This document shows positions 27,215-37,507 of a stretch of DNA of 64,000 nucleotides, one piece after another. Under the pieces are notes generated by a model. The model searched no databases. It was not told where the DNA came from and was given only the letters and a program-made list of their open reading frames with translations. The stretch's first letter is position 1, and each line of letters opens with the position of its first letter. The stretch comes from Nocardia kruczakiae NBRC 101016 (lineage in GTDB: Bacteria > Actinomycetota > Actinomycetes > Mycobacteriales > Mycobacteriaceae). The translations under genes and the position numbers were made by a program. The stretch lies in assembly GCF_001612965.1 (NCBI RefSeq), contig NZ_BDBL01000007.1:124001-188000 (forward strand), read 5' to 3'.

Positions 27215-28144
27215 TTGACCAACACGTCGAAACGACCCGCGGAGCGCGGCTCCGACGACCGGACGAATCCGGAACTGTCGGAACGCAATCCGCGGGTCGT
27301 TTCCGCTGTCAAACTGCACCGCTCCGTGTCGCGCCGCAAAACCGGCCTGTTCCTGGCCGAGGGCGCCAATTCCGTGGCCGCGGCCCTGGATACCGAGCGG
27401 GTCGAGGAGCTGTTCTACTCGACTCGCGCGGCCGAACGCGAACACGAACTGGTGGCCACGGCCGCCGCGCTGGGCGTGCGCACCACGCTGGTGAGCGAGC
27501 GCGCCGCCGAACACTTGGGTGAGACGGTCACCCCGCCCGGATTGGTCGCGGTCTGCCGCCTCGTCGATCGGCCACTGGCACAGGTTGTTTCGCCGCGCGG
27601 AGACGTACGGGGTGCGCCGCCGGCCGCGGAGCCCGGGCCTGTTTCCGGAAAGGTAGCCTCGGGTTCCCGCTTGCTCGCCGTTCCGGTCGAGATCGCCGAT
27701 CCCGGAAATGCCGGAACCCTGATTCGTGTGGCAGACGCGGTCGGTGCCGATGGTGTGGTGCTGGCGGGTGATTCGGTGGATCCGCACAACGGCAAATGTG
27801 TGCGCGCCTGCGCGGGCAGCCTGTTCCACGTCCCGATCGCCCGCGACCGCGATATCGACGCGGTGCTGACGACCCTGCGCGACAACGACATCACCGTTCT
27901 GGCCACCACCGCGCGCGGCGAGGTCGACCTCGACGACGCCGACGATCTGCTCCGTGCCGCGGGCGAATCCGGCGGCACCGCATGGCTTTTCGGCAACGAG
28001 GCGCACGGCCTGGACCCCGCCGTCGCCGCCCGCGCCGACCACCGCATCCGCATCCCCATCCACGGCCGCGCGGAAAGCCTGAATCTGGCCGCTGCCGCCG
28101 CGATCTGTCTCTACGCCGACGCCCGGGTGCGCCACCGCCCATAG
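27215..28144 (+). CDS. TrmH/SpoU-family RNA 2'-O-methyltransferase
   Basis: 309-aa SPOUT enzyme expected to methylate a ribose 2'-hydroxyl in rRNA or tRNA with SAM. An N-terminal substrate-binding domain (about 30-110, with SAVKLHRSVSRRKTGLFLAEGANSV) precedes the knotted SAM domain. In the latter, IADPGNAGTLIRVADAVGADGVVLAGDSVDPHNGKCVRACAGSLFHVPIAR and TAWLFGNEAHGLDPAVAARADHRIRIPIHGRAESLNLAAAAAICLY show motifs 1-3, with catalytic Arg in GTLIR. Position after rplT matches M. tuberculosis tsnR (Rv1644). The start is uncertain: TTG 27215 lies 11 bases after rplT without a clear RBS, and a CTG before SERNPRVVSAV would match the mycobacterial start. Confidence 0.88.
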   Translation: MTNTSKRPAERGSDDRTNPELSERNPRVVSAVKLHRSVSRRKTGLFLAEGANSVAAALDTERVEELFYSTRAAEREHELVATAAALGVRTTLVSERAAEHLGETVTPPGLVAVCRLVDRPLAQVVSPRGDVRGAPPAAEPGPVSGKVASGSRLLAVPVEIADPGNAGTLIRVADAVGADGVVLAGDSVDPHNGKCVRACAGSLFHVPIARDRDIDAVLTTLRDNDITVLATTARGEVDLDDADDLLRAAGESGGTAWLFGNEAHGLDPAVAARADHRIRIPIHGRAESLNLAAAAAICLYADARVRHRP

Positions 28145-28160
28145 CGGCCCCGAATACGAC

Positions 28161-28194
28161 TGTGGGCGCCGGATATTCGTATCCGGCGCCCACA
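28161..28194. terminator. Bidirectional terminator between TrmH-family gene and DHA2 exporter
   Basis: Perfect 15-bp stem TGTGGGCGCCGGATA and complement with a TTCG tetraloop, between two convergent stops. Confidence 0.9.
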
Positions 28195-28204
28195 CTGTCG
28201 CTGA

Positions 28205-30619
28205 TCAGTCGCGCGGGTGCGCCAACTCGATCACGTGGTCGTCACCGGTGCCCGCGGCCAGGGTCAGCGTGGAGGTGGTCGCCGGGTAACCGGCCGCCAC
28301 CACCGTGTAGTCGCCGACCGCCAGATTGGCGAACAGGTAGCTGCCGTCCGCGTCGGTGGTGGTGCTGTCGATCACCGCACCTCCCGCATCGACGAGGGTC
28401 ACCCGGGCATCGCGCAGCGGACCGTGGGCGCCGTGCACGACACCCCGCAGTTGCGCGCCGCGCGAGAGCACCACGTCGAGCTGGGTGATGCCCTGGCCCG
28501 CGACCTCCGCCGGCAACGCCACCGGCTGGAACGTGGCGGCGTTGACCGCGACGGTGACCGGTCCGGGAACCAGTTCGGTCAGCGCGTAGTCGCCCTCGGG
28601 GCCGGAAGCGCCCGCCGCCAGGACGTCACCGCGGCTGTCGGTGACGATCACCAGCGCATCGGCCACCGGTGTGCCGTCGTCGGCCGCTCGCACGGTGCCG
28701 GCCAATCCGCTCATGCCGCTCAGGCGCACATCGTGTTCCAGCGGTCGCGCGCCCACGGTGATCGGCGTGGCCTGCGGCTGGAAGCCGTCGGCGGAGGCGA
28801 TCAGCACATAGGAACCGGGTTCCGGTGCGTCGAGCGCGTAGTGCCCGTCGCCACGGGCGATGGCACGGCCGATCTGGCGGCCGGTGGGGGAGATCAGGGT
28901 GAGCGCGGTGCGCGTCACCGGTGAGCCGTCACCGGCCTGGACACGGCCGTGGATCGTGATTCCGGTGCTCACGAACTCCTCCGGCACCAGGCCCGAGGCG
29001 TCCTCGGCCATGATCTGTGCCGGGAGCACCGGCTCCGGGCCCGATTCGGCGGCCTGGGCCAGCGCACCGGTGGTCCGCAGTGCGACCTCCTTGATGAACA
29101 GGGTCAGCAGGAAGGCGACGAGCGCGATGGGCGCCGCGATGAAGAACACATCGGCGATGCCGTGACCGTAGCCGTCCTCGACGACCGTGCGGACCGGGCC
29201 GGGCAGGGCGGAGATGTCCGGGATCTGGTTGCCACCGCCCATGGCTTCGGCCGCGGCCGGGTTCAGGTGGCTCAGCCCGTCGCTGATGTAGTCCTTCACC
29301 CGCTCGGCCATCACCGCGCCGAGCGCCGAGACGCCGATCGCACCGCCGAGGCTGCGGAAGAAGGTGACCAGCGAGCTGGCCGCGCCCAGTTCGTGCGGCG
29401 CCACCTGGTTCTGGGTGCACAGCACCAGGTTCTGCATCGTCATACCGATGCCCAGGCCCATCAACGCCATGTAGATCGCGACCAGCCAGTAGTTGGTGTC
29501 GTAGCGGATGGTGCCGAGCAGGCCCAGTCCGGCGGTCACCAGGAAGCCGCCGGTGACCAGCCACGCCTTCCACCGGCCGGTGCGGGTGATGATCTGGCCC
29601 GACACCGTGGAGGAGATGAACAGGCCGCCGATCATCGGGATGGTCATGATGCCCGACATCGTGGGCGATTCGCCGCGCGCCAGTTGGAAGTACTGGCTGA
29701 AGAACACGGTGCCCGCGAACATCGCGACACCGATGAACAGCGAGGCGGCCGAGGCGAGGGTGATGGTGCGATTGGCGAACAGGTGCATCGGCACGATCGG
29801 CTCGGCGGCCCGCAGTTCGGCGAAGACGAACAGTACGGCCAGGGCGACGGCGCCGAGCACCATCACCAGGGTCTGCCAGGAGGCCCACGCGTACTTGTCG
29901 CCGGCGAAGGTGACCCACACCAGCAGCAGGCACACCGCCGCGGTGACCAGGAAGGCGCCCAGCCAGTCGACCTTCACCTCGCGCCGGGTGACGGGCAGCC
30001 GCAGCGTGCGCTGCAGCACGATCAGGGCGACCACCGCGAACGGCACACCGACGTAGAAGCACCAGCGCCAGCCCAGCCAGCTGGTGTCGGTGATGACACC
30101 GCCGAGCAGCGGGCCGCCGACGGTCGCCACCGCGAACACCGCGCCCAGGTAGCCGCTGTAGCGGCCGCGTTCGCGCGGCGAGATCATCGCGGCCATCACG
30201 ATCTGGGCCAGTGCGGACAGACCGCCCGCGCCGATGCCCTGCACCGCGCGGCAGGCGATCAGCATGCCCGGATTCTGCGACAGGCCCGCGACCACCGAGC
30301 CGGCCACATAGATCAGCAGGGCGATCTGGACGAGGGCCTTCTTGCTGAACAGGTCGGCGAGTTTGCCCCACAGCGGGGTGGTGGCCGTCATCGCGAGCAG
30401 GGAGGCGGTGACGACCCAGGTGTAGGCGGACTGTCCGCCGCCCAGCGTGCCGATGATCTTCGGCAGCGCATTGGTCACGATCGTGGAGGAGATGATCGCG
30501 ACGAACATGCCCAGCAGCAGGCCGGACAGGGCCTCCATGATCTGCCGGTGCGTCATCGCCGCCGCTTCACCCGTATCCGGGGATCTGCGCGCGGCGTCGT
30601 TCGCAGAGGTGATTGCCAT
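28205..30619 (-). CDS. DHA2-family MFS exporter with three C-terminal CarboxypepD_reg-like domains
   Basis: 804 aa. Residues about 22-510 are a 14-segment MFS drug:H+ antiporter of the DHA2 (EmrB/QacA) group. Motif A region is TPLWGKLADLFSKKALVQIA and motif C region YSGYLGAVFAVATVGGPLLGGVI. The remaining 290 residues form three similar beta-sandwich repeats (about 553-634, 636-719, 721-800). Each has the pattern G-x-V...D/G-x-P...A-x-V-x-L...G-x-Y-x-L...L-x-x-G-x-Y-x-V, as in carboxypeptidase regulatory/cna-B-like domains. ATG 30619 follows GGAAAGAG. A tetR gene on the same strand lies 190 bases upstream. Substrate unknown; a role in drug or metabolite efflux is likely. Confidence 0.9.
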   Translation of the reverse strand: MAITSANDAARRSPDTGEAAAMTHRQIMEALSGLLLGMFVAIISSTIVTNALPKIIGTLGGGQSAYTWVVTASLLAMTATTPLWGKLADLFSKKALVQIALLIYVAGSVVAGLSQNPGMLIACRAVQGIGAGGLSALAQIVMAAMISPRERGRYSGYLGAVFAVATVGGPLLGGVITDTSWLGWRWCFYVGVPFAVVALIVLQRTLRLPVTRREVKVDWLGAFLVTAAVCLLLVWVTFAGDKYAWASWQTLVMVLGAVALAVLFVFAELRAAEPIVPMHLFANRTITLASAASLFIGVAMFAGTVFFSQYFQLARGESPTMSGIMTIPMIGGLFISSTVSGQIITRTGRWKAWLVTGGFLVTAGLGLLGTIRYDTNYWLVAIYMALMGLGIGMTMQNLVLCTQNQVAPHELGAASSLVTFFRSLGGAIGVSALGAVMAERVKDYISDGLSHLNPAAAEAMGGGNQIPDISALPGPVRTVVEDGYGHGIADVFFIAAPIALVAFLLTLFIKEVALRTTGALAQAAESGPEPVLPAQIMAEDASGLVPEEFVSTGITIHGRVQAGDGSPVTRTALTLISPTGRQIGRAIARGDGHYALDAPEPGSYVLIASADGFQPQATPITVGARPLEHDVRLSGMSGLAGTVRAADDGTPVADALVIVTDSRGDVLAAGASGPEGDYALTELVPGPVTVAVNAATFQPVALPAEVAGQGITQLDVVLSRGAQLRGVVHGAHGPLRDARVTLVDAGGAVIDSTTTDADGSYLFANLAVGDYTVVAAGYPATTSTLTLAAGTGDDHVIELAHPRD

Positions 30620-30707
30620 CGTTCTCTTTCCGGAAGCGGTCGATGCGGCGGTCGGCCGGTGGGGGCCGATGTCGCCGCAGCAAGAGGTGTTCGGGGGATA
30701 TCAAACA

Positions 30708-30728
30708 AGTTGATTAACGAAAGTAACT
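30708..30728 (-). promoter_or_regulatory. Possible operator upstream of DHA2 exporter
   Basis: Short inverted repeat AGTT ... AACT (21 bases overall) in an A-T-rich patch 90 bases before the exporter start. Weak; listed only because it lies between the exporter and tetR. Confidence 0.3.
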
Positions 30729-30809
30729 ATAATCCTGTGAGAACGCTGCGCAAAGGCCGAAGGGGCGGTGTGCTCGATCACATCGGCGCAAAAGAGACGA
30801 AACGCCTGG

Positions 30810-31382
30810 TCAGTCGTCCTGGAGGCAGGCGTTGATTTCCTCGGCCCAGCGGGTCGGCACCGCATCGGGACCGATCACCTGCATGGCCGTCATCACGGTG
30901 ATGAGCATGCCGGTGGCGATGAATTGACGGGCGTCGTCGGCATCGGCGCCGGTGAGTTCGCGGACCAGATCGTAGATGCGGCCGAAGCGGTCACGGACGT
31001 GGTCGCCGATCGCCGGATCGGCGCTGGCGGAGAAGCCGTGCAACAAGAGGAGCGGCAATTCCCGTTCGGCGAGGAAGGTCTCGTATCCCTTGCCGAGTGC
31101 CTGCAATGCTTCCTGGGCGGTCGCGTTCGCCGGCGCATCGGCGCGCGCCGCGCGGAAGACCTCTTCGATCCGCCCGCAGGCCTTGTTGACCGCGGCGACG
31201 AACAATCGTTCCTTGGTGCCGAACAGCCGGATCACGTAGGGCTGCGACACTCCGGCGAGCCGGGCGATCTCGTCGGTTTTAGTTGCGGCGTAACCGGTTT
31301 CGGCGAACGCGGTGACCGCGGCGGCCAGCACCTGCTCGCTGCGCTCGGCCGCGGTCAGGCGCGTGCGGGTCGAGTCCGCCAT
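30810..31382 (-). CDS. TetR-family transcriptional regulator
   Basis: 190 aa. DNA-binding domain TAAERSEQVLAAAVTAFAETGYAATKTDEIARLAGVSQPYVIRLFGTKERLF (about 9-60), with a C-terminal ligand domain. It lies between two DHA2 exporters: 190 bases upstream of the large exporter (same strand) and divergent from the smaller exporter at 31526. The palindrome GTTATC-AGTC-GATAAC in the 143-base divergent gap is its likely operator. It is probably a drug- or metabolite-responsive repressor of one or both exporters. Confidence 0.9.
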   Translation of the reverse strand: MADSTRTRLTAAERSEQVLAAAVTAFAETGYAATKTDEIARLAGVSQPYVIRLFGTKERLFVAAVNKACGRIEEVFRAARADAPANATAQEALQALGKGYETFLAERELPLLLLHGFSASADPAIGDHVRDRFGRIYDLVRELTGADADDARQFIATGMLITVMTAMQVIGPDAVPTRWAEEINACLQDD

Positions 31383-31454
31383 GGTCCTCCTTACGTCGTT
31401 CGACGGTCACGGTAGCGCGGTGCGGGCGGGCGTAAGGCCCGGCACCGTCACCTG

Positions 31455-31510
31455 TTGACATGTTATCAGCGAATGCATACTCTTTCGGCATCAAGTTATC
31501 AGTCGATAAC
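31455..31510 (+). promoter_or_regulatory. Promoter and TetR operator of second DHA2 exporter
   Basis: TTGACA (perfect -35) at 31455-31460 and TACTCT at 31478-31483 (17-base spacing) place +1 near 31490. GTTATC-AGTC-GATAAC at 31495-31510 is a perfect palindrome just downstream of +1, where bound repressor would block transcription. A half-copy GTTATCAG occurs at 31462-31469. Confidence 0.65.
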
Positions 31511-31525
31511 AACAAAGGATCTGCG

Positions 31526-31617
31526 ATGACCACCACCCTCGAAACCCCCCCCGCGCCGGTTCATCCGGCGCCACCGCCAGGCCGCTCGGCGCGATCCTCG
31601 CCGCCGTCGGCATTCCG
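31526..31617 (+). other. 5' end of DHA2 exporter gene, out of frame at a C8 tract
   Basis: ATG 31526 has AAAGGA 7 bases upstream and should be the native start. Its frame (MTTTLETP, then an eight-C run at 31545-31552) does not enter the exporter; it ends at 31669. With one more C the frame becomes TARPLGAILAAVGIPMFMVTLD, a perfect MFS N-terminus. Thus the first 30 codons are disconnected from the rest by one base. Confidence 0.8.
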
Positions 31618-32943
31618 ATGTTCATGGTCACCCTGGACAATCTGGTCGTCACGAACGCGCTCCCGGTGATCCGCACGGAACTGGGCGCATCCCTGGCCGA
31701 CCTGCAATGGTTCGTCAACGCCTACACACTGTCTTTCGCGTCGCTGCTGCTCACCGCCTCGGCGCTGGGCGACCGCTTCGGCCGCCGCCGGATGTACCTG
31801 GCGGGTATCGCCCTGTTCACCCTCGCCTCGGCGGCATGCGCGCTGGCGACCGAGCCGTGGATGCTCATCCTCGCCCGGGCGATACAGGGCTTCGGTGGCG
31901 CCGCGGTCATGCCGCTGTCGCTGACGCTGCTGGCGAATGCGGTGCCGGTCGCGAAGCGCAGCGCGGCGATCGGGATCTGGGGTGGTATCTCCGGACTCGG
32001 AATCGCCGTCGGCCCGGTGGTCGGCGGCCTGGTCGTCGACGGGCTGAGCTGGCAGTGGATCTTCTGGCTCAATGTGCCGATCGGGTTGCTGGCCCTGCCG
32101 TTCGTGGCCCGAGTGCTCGGCGAATCCTTCGGCGGCGGTAAGCGTTTGGACCCGGTGGGGCTGGTGCTCTCGGCCGGCGGCGTGCTCTCGGTCGTGTGGG
32201 GCGTGGTGCACGGTGCCGACGACGGCTGGACCTCGGCGCCGGTGCTGGCCACACTGTTCGCCGGCGCCCTGGCCCTGATCGCGTTCGTCGGATGGGAACT
32301 GCGCTCGCCGGCGCCGATGTTGCCGATGCGGCTGTTCCGCTCCCGGGCTTTCGCGGTGATGAACGTGTCGGCGTTCGCGTTCGCGGTCGGCGTCTTCGGT
32401 TCGATCTTCCTGCTCGCCCAGTTCTTCCAGGTGGTTCAGGGATACTCACCGCTGGCGGCCGGGGTGCGGACGCTGCCGTGGACGATGGCGCCGATGGTCG
32501 TCGCGCCGCTGGCGGGCCTGGTGGTCGACCGGATCGGCGCGCGAACCCTCATCGTGGCTGGGCAGGTGTTGCAGGCGGCCGCGCTGGCCTGGATCGGAGC
32601 GATCGTCACCGCCGACCTGTCCTACGCGTCGCTCATCGGCCCGTTCCTGCTCGCCGGTATCGGCATGGGCCTGACCTTCGCGCCCGGTTCGACCGTCGTG
32701 ATGGCCAGTGCCCCGCCTGCCGATCAGGGGGTCGCGTCGGGGACCAACAACACCATCCGCGAGGTCGGTGTGGCGATGGGCGTCGCGATCCTGGCGTCGA
32801 TCTTCGCCTCCTACGGTTCGTACCTCAGCCCGGCCGATTTCGTCGCCGGCATGGCGCCGGCGGTCCGGGTGGGTGCCGTGGTCGTGGCGCTGGGCGCGTG
32901 CGCGACGGCATTGCTGCCGCGCCGGATCACCCCGGTCGGGTAA
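31618..32943 (+). CDS. DHA2-family MFS exporter (frameshifted near the 5' end)
   Basis: From ATG 31618 the frame gives 441 aa; the intact gene would start at 31526 (see that entry). It has the DHA2 motifs: TLDNLVVTNALPVIRTELG in helix 1, ASALGDRFGRRRMYLAGIALF (motif A) and WGGISGLGIAVGPVVGGLVVDGLSWQWIFWLNVPIGL (motif C). It should export drugs or metabolites with proton antiport. Translation from 31618 would drop the N-terminal tail and the first half of helix 1, which probably impairs insertion. The transcript starts opposite tetR and is controlled by a probable operator. The break may be a sequencing error, a phase-variable tract or a real mutation. Confidence 0.85.
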   Translation: MFMVTLDNLVVTNALPVIRTELGASLADLQWFVNAYTLSFASLLLTASALGDRFGRRRMYLAGIALFTLASAACALATEPWMLILARAIQGFGGAAVMPLSLTLLANAVPVAKRSAAIGIWGGISGLGIAVGPVVGGLVVDGLSWQWIFWLNVPIGLLALPFVARVLGESFGGGKRLDPVGLVLSAGGVLSVVWGVVHGADDGWTSAPVLATLFAGALALIAFVGWELRSPAPMLPMRLFRSRAFAVMNVSAFAFAVGVFGSIFLLAQFFQVVQGYSPLAAGVRTLPWTMAPMVVAPLAGLVVDRIGARTLIVAGQVLQAAALAWIGAIVTADLSYASLIGPFLLAGIGMGLTFAPGSTVVMASAPPADQGVASGTNNTIREVGVAMGVAILASIFASYGSYLSPADFVAGMAPAVRVGAVVVALGACATALLPRRITPVG

Positions 32944-32962
32944 CCAGGGGCAGTAGAGACAC

Positions 32963-32992
32963 GCGCACCGCCCGGATGTCCGGGCGGTGCGC
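32963..32992 (+). terminator. Terminator after second DHA2 exporter
   Basis: Perfect 13-bp stem GCGCACCGCCCGG and complement with an ATGT loop, 20 bases after the exporter stop. Confidence 0.85.
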
Positions 32993-33067
32993 CTGTCGTA
33001 TCTCGGATTGCCGGAATATCCGGGCGAGGCGGGCTGCCTGCATCGCTTACGATTCGACCGGCCGCAC

Positions 33068-34305
<1,238 letters not shown>

Positions 34306-34362
34306 GTCCGGCCTCCCACACCCACCACCCGAGAACCTTCATACGAGGAAGCGAAACGTCAC

Positions 34363-36864
34363 GTGCGAGTAGCGCAGTCCTGGCTGACGGAAACCCTGCA
34401 GCGGACCACCCCCGGCTGGTCGCTGACCCCCGAGCAGCTCGACGCCGGTTTCGTCCGCGTGGGCCTCGAGGTCGAGGAACTCGACACCCTGCGGCCGGTC
34501 ACCGGCGATATCGAGCATCCGCTGGTGGTCGGCCGGGTCGCCGAGATCACAGAGCTGACCGAGTTCAAGAAGCCGATCCGGTTCTGCAAGGTCGATATCG
34601 GCAAGCCGGAACTGCAGGAGATCGTTTGCGGCGCACGCAATTTCGCGGTCGGTGACCTCGTGGTCGTGGTGCTGCCGGGTGGTGTGCTGCCGGGGGGATT
34701 CGCCATCAGCTCGCGCAAGACCTACGGCCACGTCTCCAACGGCATGATCTGCTCGGTCGCCGAACTCGGTATCGGCAAGGATCATTCGGGCATTCTGGTG
34801 CTGGAGCCGGGCACCGCCGAACCGGGCGCCGACGCCAACGAACTGCTGGGCCTCGACGACACGGTGATCGAACTCAACATCACCCCGGACCGCGGTTACT
34901 GCTTCTCGGTGCGCGGCCTGGCGCGCGAACTCGCCTGCGGTTTCGACCTCGACTACGCCGATCCCGCGGTGCGCACGCTGCCCGACGACGAGGCCGACGC
35001 GTATGCGGTGACGGTCGAACCGGAATCCGGCTGCACCCGGTTCGCGGTGCGCAGGGTCACCGGGGTCGACCCGAACGCGGTGAGCCCGTGGTGGTTGCAG
35101 CGCCGGCTGCTGCTGGCCGGTGTGCGCCCGATCTCGCCCGCGGTCGATGTCACCAACTACGTGATGCTCGAACTGGGCCAGCCGCTGCACGCCTTCGACG
35201 CCGCGAAAGTGACCGGGCCGCTGGTGATCCGGCGCGCACACACCGGTGAGACGCTGCGCACCCTCGACGAGGCCGAGCGCACGCTCGACGCCGAAGACGT
35301 TGTGATCACCGATGATTCGGGTGTGATCTCGCTGGCCGGCATCATGGGTGGCGCGAGCACCGAGGTCGGCGACGACACCACCGACATCCTGCTGGAGGCC
35401 GCGACCTGGAATCCGCTGGCGGTCTACCGCACCGCGCGCCGGCACAAGCTGGTCTCGGAAGCGGGTAAACGCTACGAGCGCGTGGTCGATCCGGAGATCA
35501 ATGTCGCTGCCCTGGATCGTGCCGCCTCGCTGCTGGCCGAAATCGCCGGTGGCACAGTCGAATCCGCGCTGACCGATGTGCGGCTCCCGGTGCCCGCCAC
35601 CGAACCGATCCGGATGGATATCGATCTGGCCGACCGCACCGCGGGCGTCGTCTATCCCACCGGCACCTCGGCGCGCCGGCTCGCGCAGATCGGCTGCTCG
35701 GTCGAGGTGAGCGTCAGCGAGACCGGCCACGGTCAGCTGGTCGTGACCCCGCCGAGCTGGCGGCCCGACCTCACCCAGCCCGCCGATCTCGTGGAGGAGG
35801 TGCTGCGGCTCGAGGGTCTGGAGCAGATTCCCTCGGTGCTGCCGACGGCTCCGGCCGGGCGCGGCCTCACCGCCGTGCAGCGCCGTCGCCGGGCCGTCAG
35901 CCGTGTGCTCGCCTTCTCCGGATGTGTGGAGGTGCCGGCGCCGATCTTCATAACCGCGGGGGTCTTCGACACCTGGGGCCTGGACGCCGACGATCCGCGC
36001 CGCAACACCATGCGCGTGCTGAACCCGCTCGACGTGGAGAAGGCGGAACTGGCGACCACGCTGCTGCCCGCCCTGCTCGAGGTGGCCGCCCGCAACATCT
36101 CCCGGGGTGAGCGCGATCTGTCGATCTACGGCATCGCCCAGGTCGTCCTGCCCGGTTCCGACACCCACGCGGTGGCCGAACTGCCGGTCGACCGCCGTCC
36201 CACCGACGAGCAGATCCGCGAGCTCATCGAGTCTCTGCCCGCCCAGCCGGTGCACGTCGCCGCGGTCCTGACCGGCCGGCGGGAACCGCGTGGCCCGTGG
36301 GGACCGGGCCGGGTCGCCGAGGCGGCCGACGCGTTCGCCCTCGCCGACGCCGTCGCCGATGCTGCCGGGGTCACCATCGAGCGCCGTGCCGCCGCCTACC
36401 TGCCGTTCCACCCGGGCCGCTGCGCGGAACTGCTGGTCGACGGCACGGTGGTGGGCCATGCCGGTGAACTGCATCCGGCTGTCCTCGAGCGCAGCGGGCT
36501 GCCGCCGCGCACCTGTGCGCTGGAACTGGATCTGGACGCGCTGCCGCTGCGCGAATCCCGGCCCGCGCCAGTGGTTTCCGCCTTCCCGGCGGTGCTGCAG
36601 GACGTGTCGGTGAGTGTCGAGAAGACCGTCGGCGCCGCGCAGGTCGAAACGGCGCTGCGCACCGGTGCGGGCGAGCTGCTCGAGGACATCGCCCTGTTCG
36701 ACGTCTACGAGGGCGCCCAGGCGGGCGAGGGCCGCAAATCCCTCACCTACGCGCTGCGCTTCCGTGCGAGCGACCGCACCCTCACCGAGGACGAGGCCAG
36801 CGCGGCCCGCGATTCCGCGGTCGCGGCGGCGGCCGACGCCGTCGGCGCGGTTCTGCGCGGGTAG
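34363..36864 (+). CDS. pheT: Phenylalanyl-tRNA synthetase beta subunit
   Basis: 833-aa beta subunit. It shows an N-terminal tRNA-binding OB domain ([41 protein letters not shown]), the B3/B4 editing domain ([21 protein letters not shown]), B5 and a catalytic-like core, and a C-terminal anticodon-binding FDX-ACB domain ([23 protein letters not shown] ... [19 protein letters not shown]). GTG 34363 lies 57 bases after the pheS stop, so they are co-transcribed. Length is normal for actinobacteria. Confidence 0.96.
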   Translation: MRVAQSWLTETLQRTTPGWSLTPEQLDAGFVRVGLEVEELDTLRPVTGDIEHPLVVGRVAEITELTEFKKPIRFCKVDIGKPELQEIVCGARNFAVGDLVVVVLPGGVLPGGFAISSRKTYGHVSNGMICSVAELGIGKDHSGILVLEPGTAEPGADANELLGLDDTVIELNITPDRGYCFSVRGLARELACGFDLDYADPAVRTLPDDEADAYAVTVEPESGCTRFAVRRVTGVDPNAVSPWWLQRRLLLAGVRPISPAVDVTNYVMLELGQPLHAFDAAKVTGPLVIRRAHTGETLRTLDEAERTLDAEDVVITDDSGVISLAGIMGGASTEVGDDTTDILLEAATWNPLAVYRTARRHKLVSEAGKRYERVVDPEINVAALDRAASLLAEIAGGTVESALTDVRLPVPATEPIRMDIDLADRTAGVVYPTGTSARRLAQIGCSVEVSVSETGHGQLVVTPPSWRPDLTQPADLVEEVLRLEGLEQIPSVLPTAPAGRGLTAVQRRRRAVSRVLAFSGCVEVPAPIFITAGVFDTWGLDADDPRRNTMRVLNPLDVEKAELATTLLPALLEVAARNISRGERDLSIYGIAQVVLPGSDTHAVAELPVDRRPTDEQIRELIESLPAQPVHVAAVLTGRREPRGPWGPGRVAEAADAFALADAVADAAGVTIERRAAAYLPFHPGRCAELLVDGTVVGHAGELHPAVLERSGLPPRTCALELDLDALPLRESRPAPVVSAFPAVLQDVSVSVEKTVGAAQVETALRTGAGELLEDIALFDVYEGAQAGEGRKSLTYALRFRASDRTLTEDEASAARDSAVAAAADAVGAVLRG

Positions 36865-36878
36865 TGTGAACCTTATTC

Positions 36879-36890
36879 CTACCCTGGTAG
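36879..36890 (+). promoter_or_regulatory. Inverted repeat / promoter of MazEF-type pair
   Basis: CTACC-CT-GGTAG, a perfect 5-bp inverted repeat, 10 bases before the antitoxin start; TAGCAT at 36888-36893 resembles a -10 and would give a nearly leaderless mRNA. Antitoxin autorepression at such a site is typical. Confidence 0.5.
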
Positions 36891-36900
36891 CATTACGGGT

Positions 36901-37113
36901 ATGAAGCTGAGTGTGAGTCTGTCGGAGGACGACCTGGCGACGATCGACGAGGAAGTGTGTCGGTCGGGTTTGCCTGGTCGGTCCGCCGCTGTGCACAAGG
37001 CCATCGAGCTGCTGCGTGCCCGCGCCCTGGAAGATGCCTATGAACAGGCGTGGGAAGAGTGGGAAGAAGCGGGCGAGGAAGCTGCCTGGTCGGTCGCGAC
37101 CGGTGACCTGTAG
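36901..37113 (+). CDS. MazE-like ribbon-helix-helix antitoxin
   Basis: 70 aa. N-terminal RHH DNA-binding domain MKLSVSLSEDDLATIDEEV and LPGRSAAVHKAIELLRARALED; a C-terminal acidic Trp/Glu-rich tail (EQAWEEWEEAGEEAAWSVATGDL) would bind and neutralise the toxin. The stop TAG overlaps the toxin GTG by one base, so translation is coupled. It resembles mycobacterial MazE antitoxins of the RHH type. Confidence 0.88.
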   Translation: MKLSVSLSEDDLATIDEEVCRSGLPGRSAAVHKAIELLRARALEDAYEQAWEEWEEAGEEAAWSVATGDL

Positions 37114-37457
37114 TGCGGCGCGGGGACGTCGTGCTGGTCGACCTCGACCCGGTTCGAGGAAACGAGGTGGCGAAGACTCGTCCCGCCGTCGTCGTCAGCA
37201 ACGACGGCGCCAACCGGCGTGCCGTACAGCTCGGCCGCGGTGTTGTCACCGTGGTGCCGGTGACAAGCAACACGGAGAGAATCTTTCCGTTCCAGGTGCT
37301 GTTGGAGGATGTCCCAGGGTTGCGAGTGGCGTCGAAAGCGCAGGCCGAACAGGTTCGTTCGGTATCTGTGGAACGGGTAGGGCGGGTGCTCGGCACCTTG
37401 CCACCCACGCTGGTCAAGGAACTGGACCGGGCGCTACGCCTGCATCTGAACCTGTGA
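37113..37457 (+). CDS. MazF/PemK-family toxin (mRNA interferase)
   Basis: 114-aa sequence-specific endoribonuclease of the PemK fold. Diagnostic segments are MRRGDVVLVDLDPVRGNEVAKTRPAVVVSND and VTVVPVTSNTERIFPFQVLLE; the conserved Arg in KTRPAVVVS and Thr/Ser in PVTSN form the usual active site. The C-terminal helix (LPPTLVKELDRALRLHLNL) is complete. Start GTG 37113 overlaps the antitoxin stop. Cleavage sequence unknown. Confidence 0.9.
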   Translation: MRRGDVVLVDLDPVRGNEVAKTRPAVVVSNDGANRRAVQLGRGVVTVVPVTSNTERIFPFQVLLEDVPGLRVASKAQAEQVRSVSVERVGRVLGTLPPTLVKELDRALRLHLNL

Positions 37458-37507
37458 ATTCGGTGGCCGGGTGGAGACTCGGCGGTGGTTCGCGTTAAGA
37501 AGGGACT

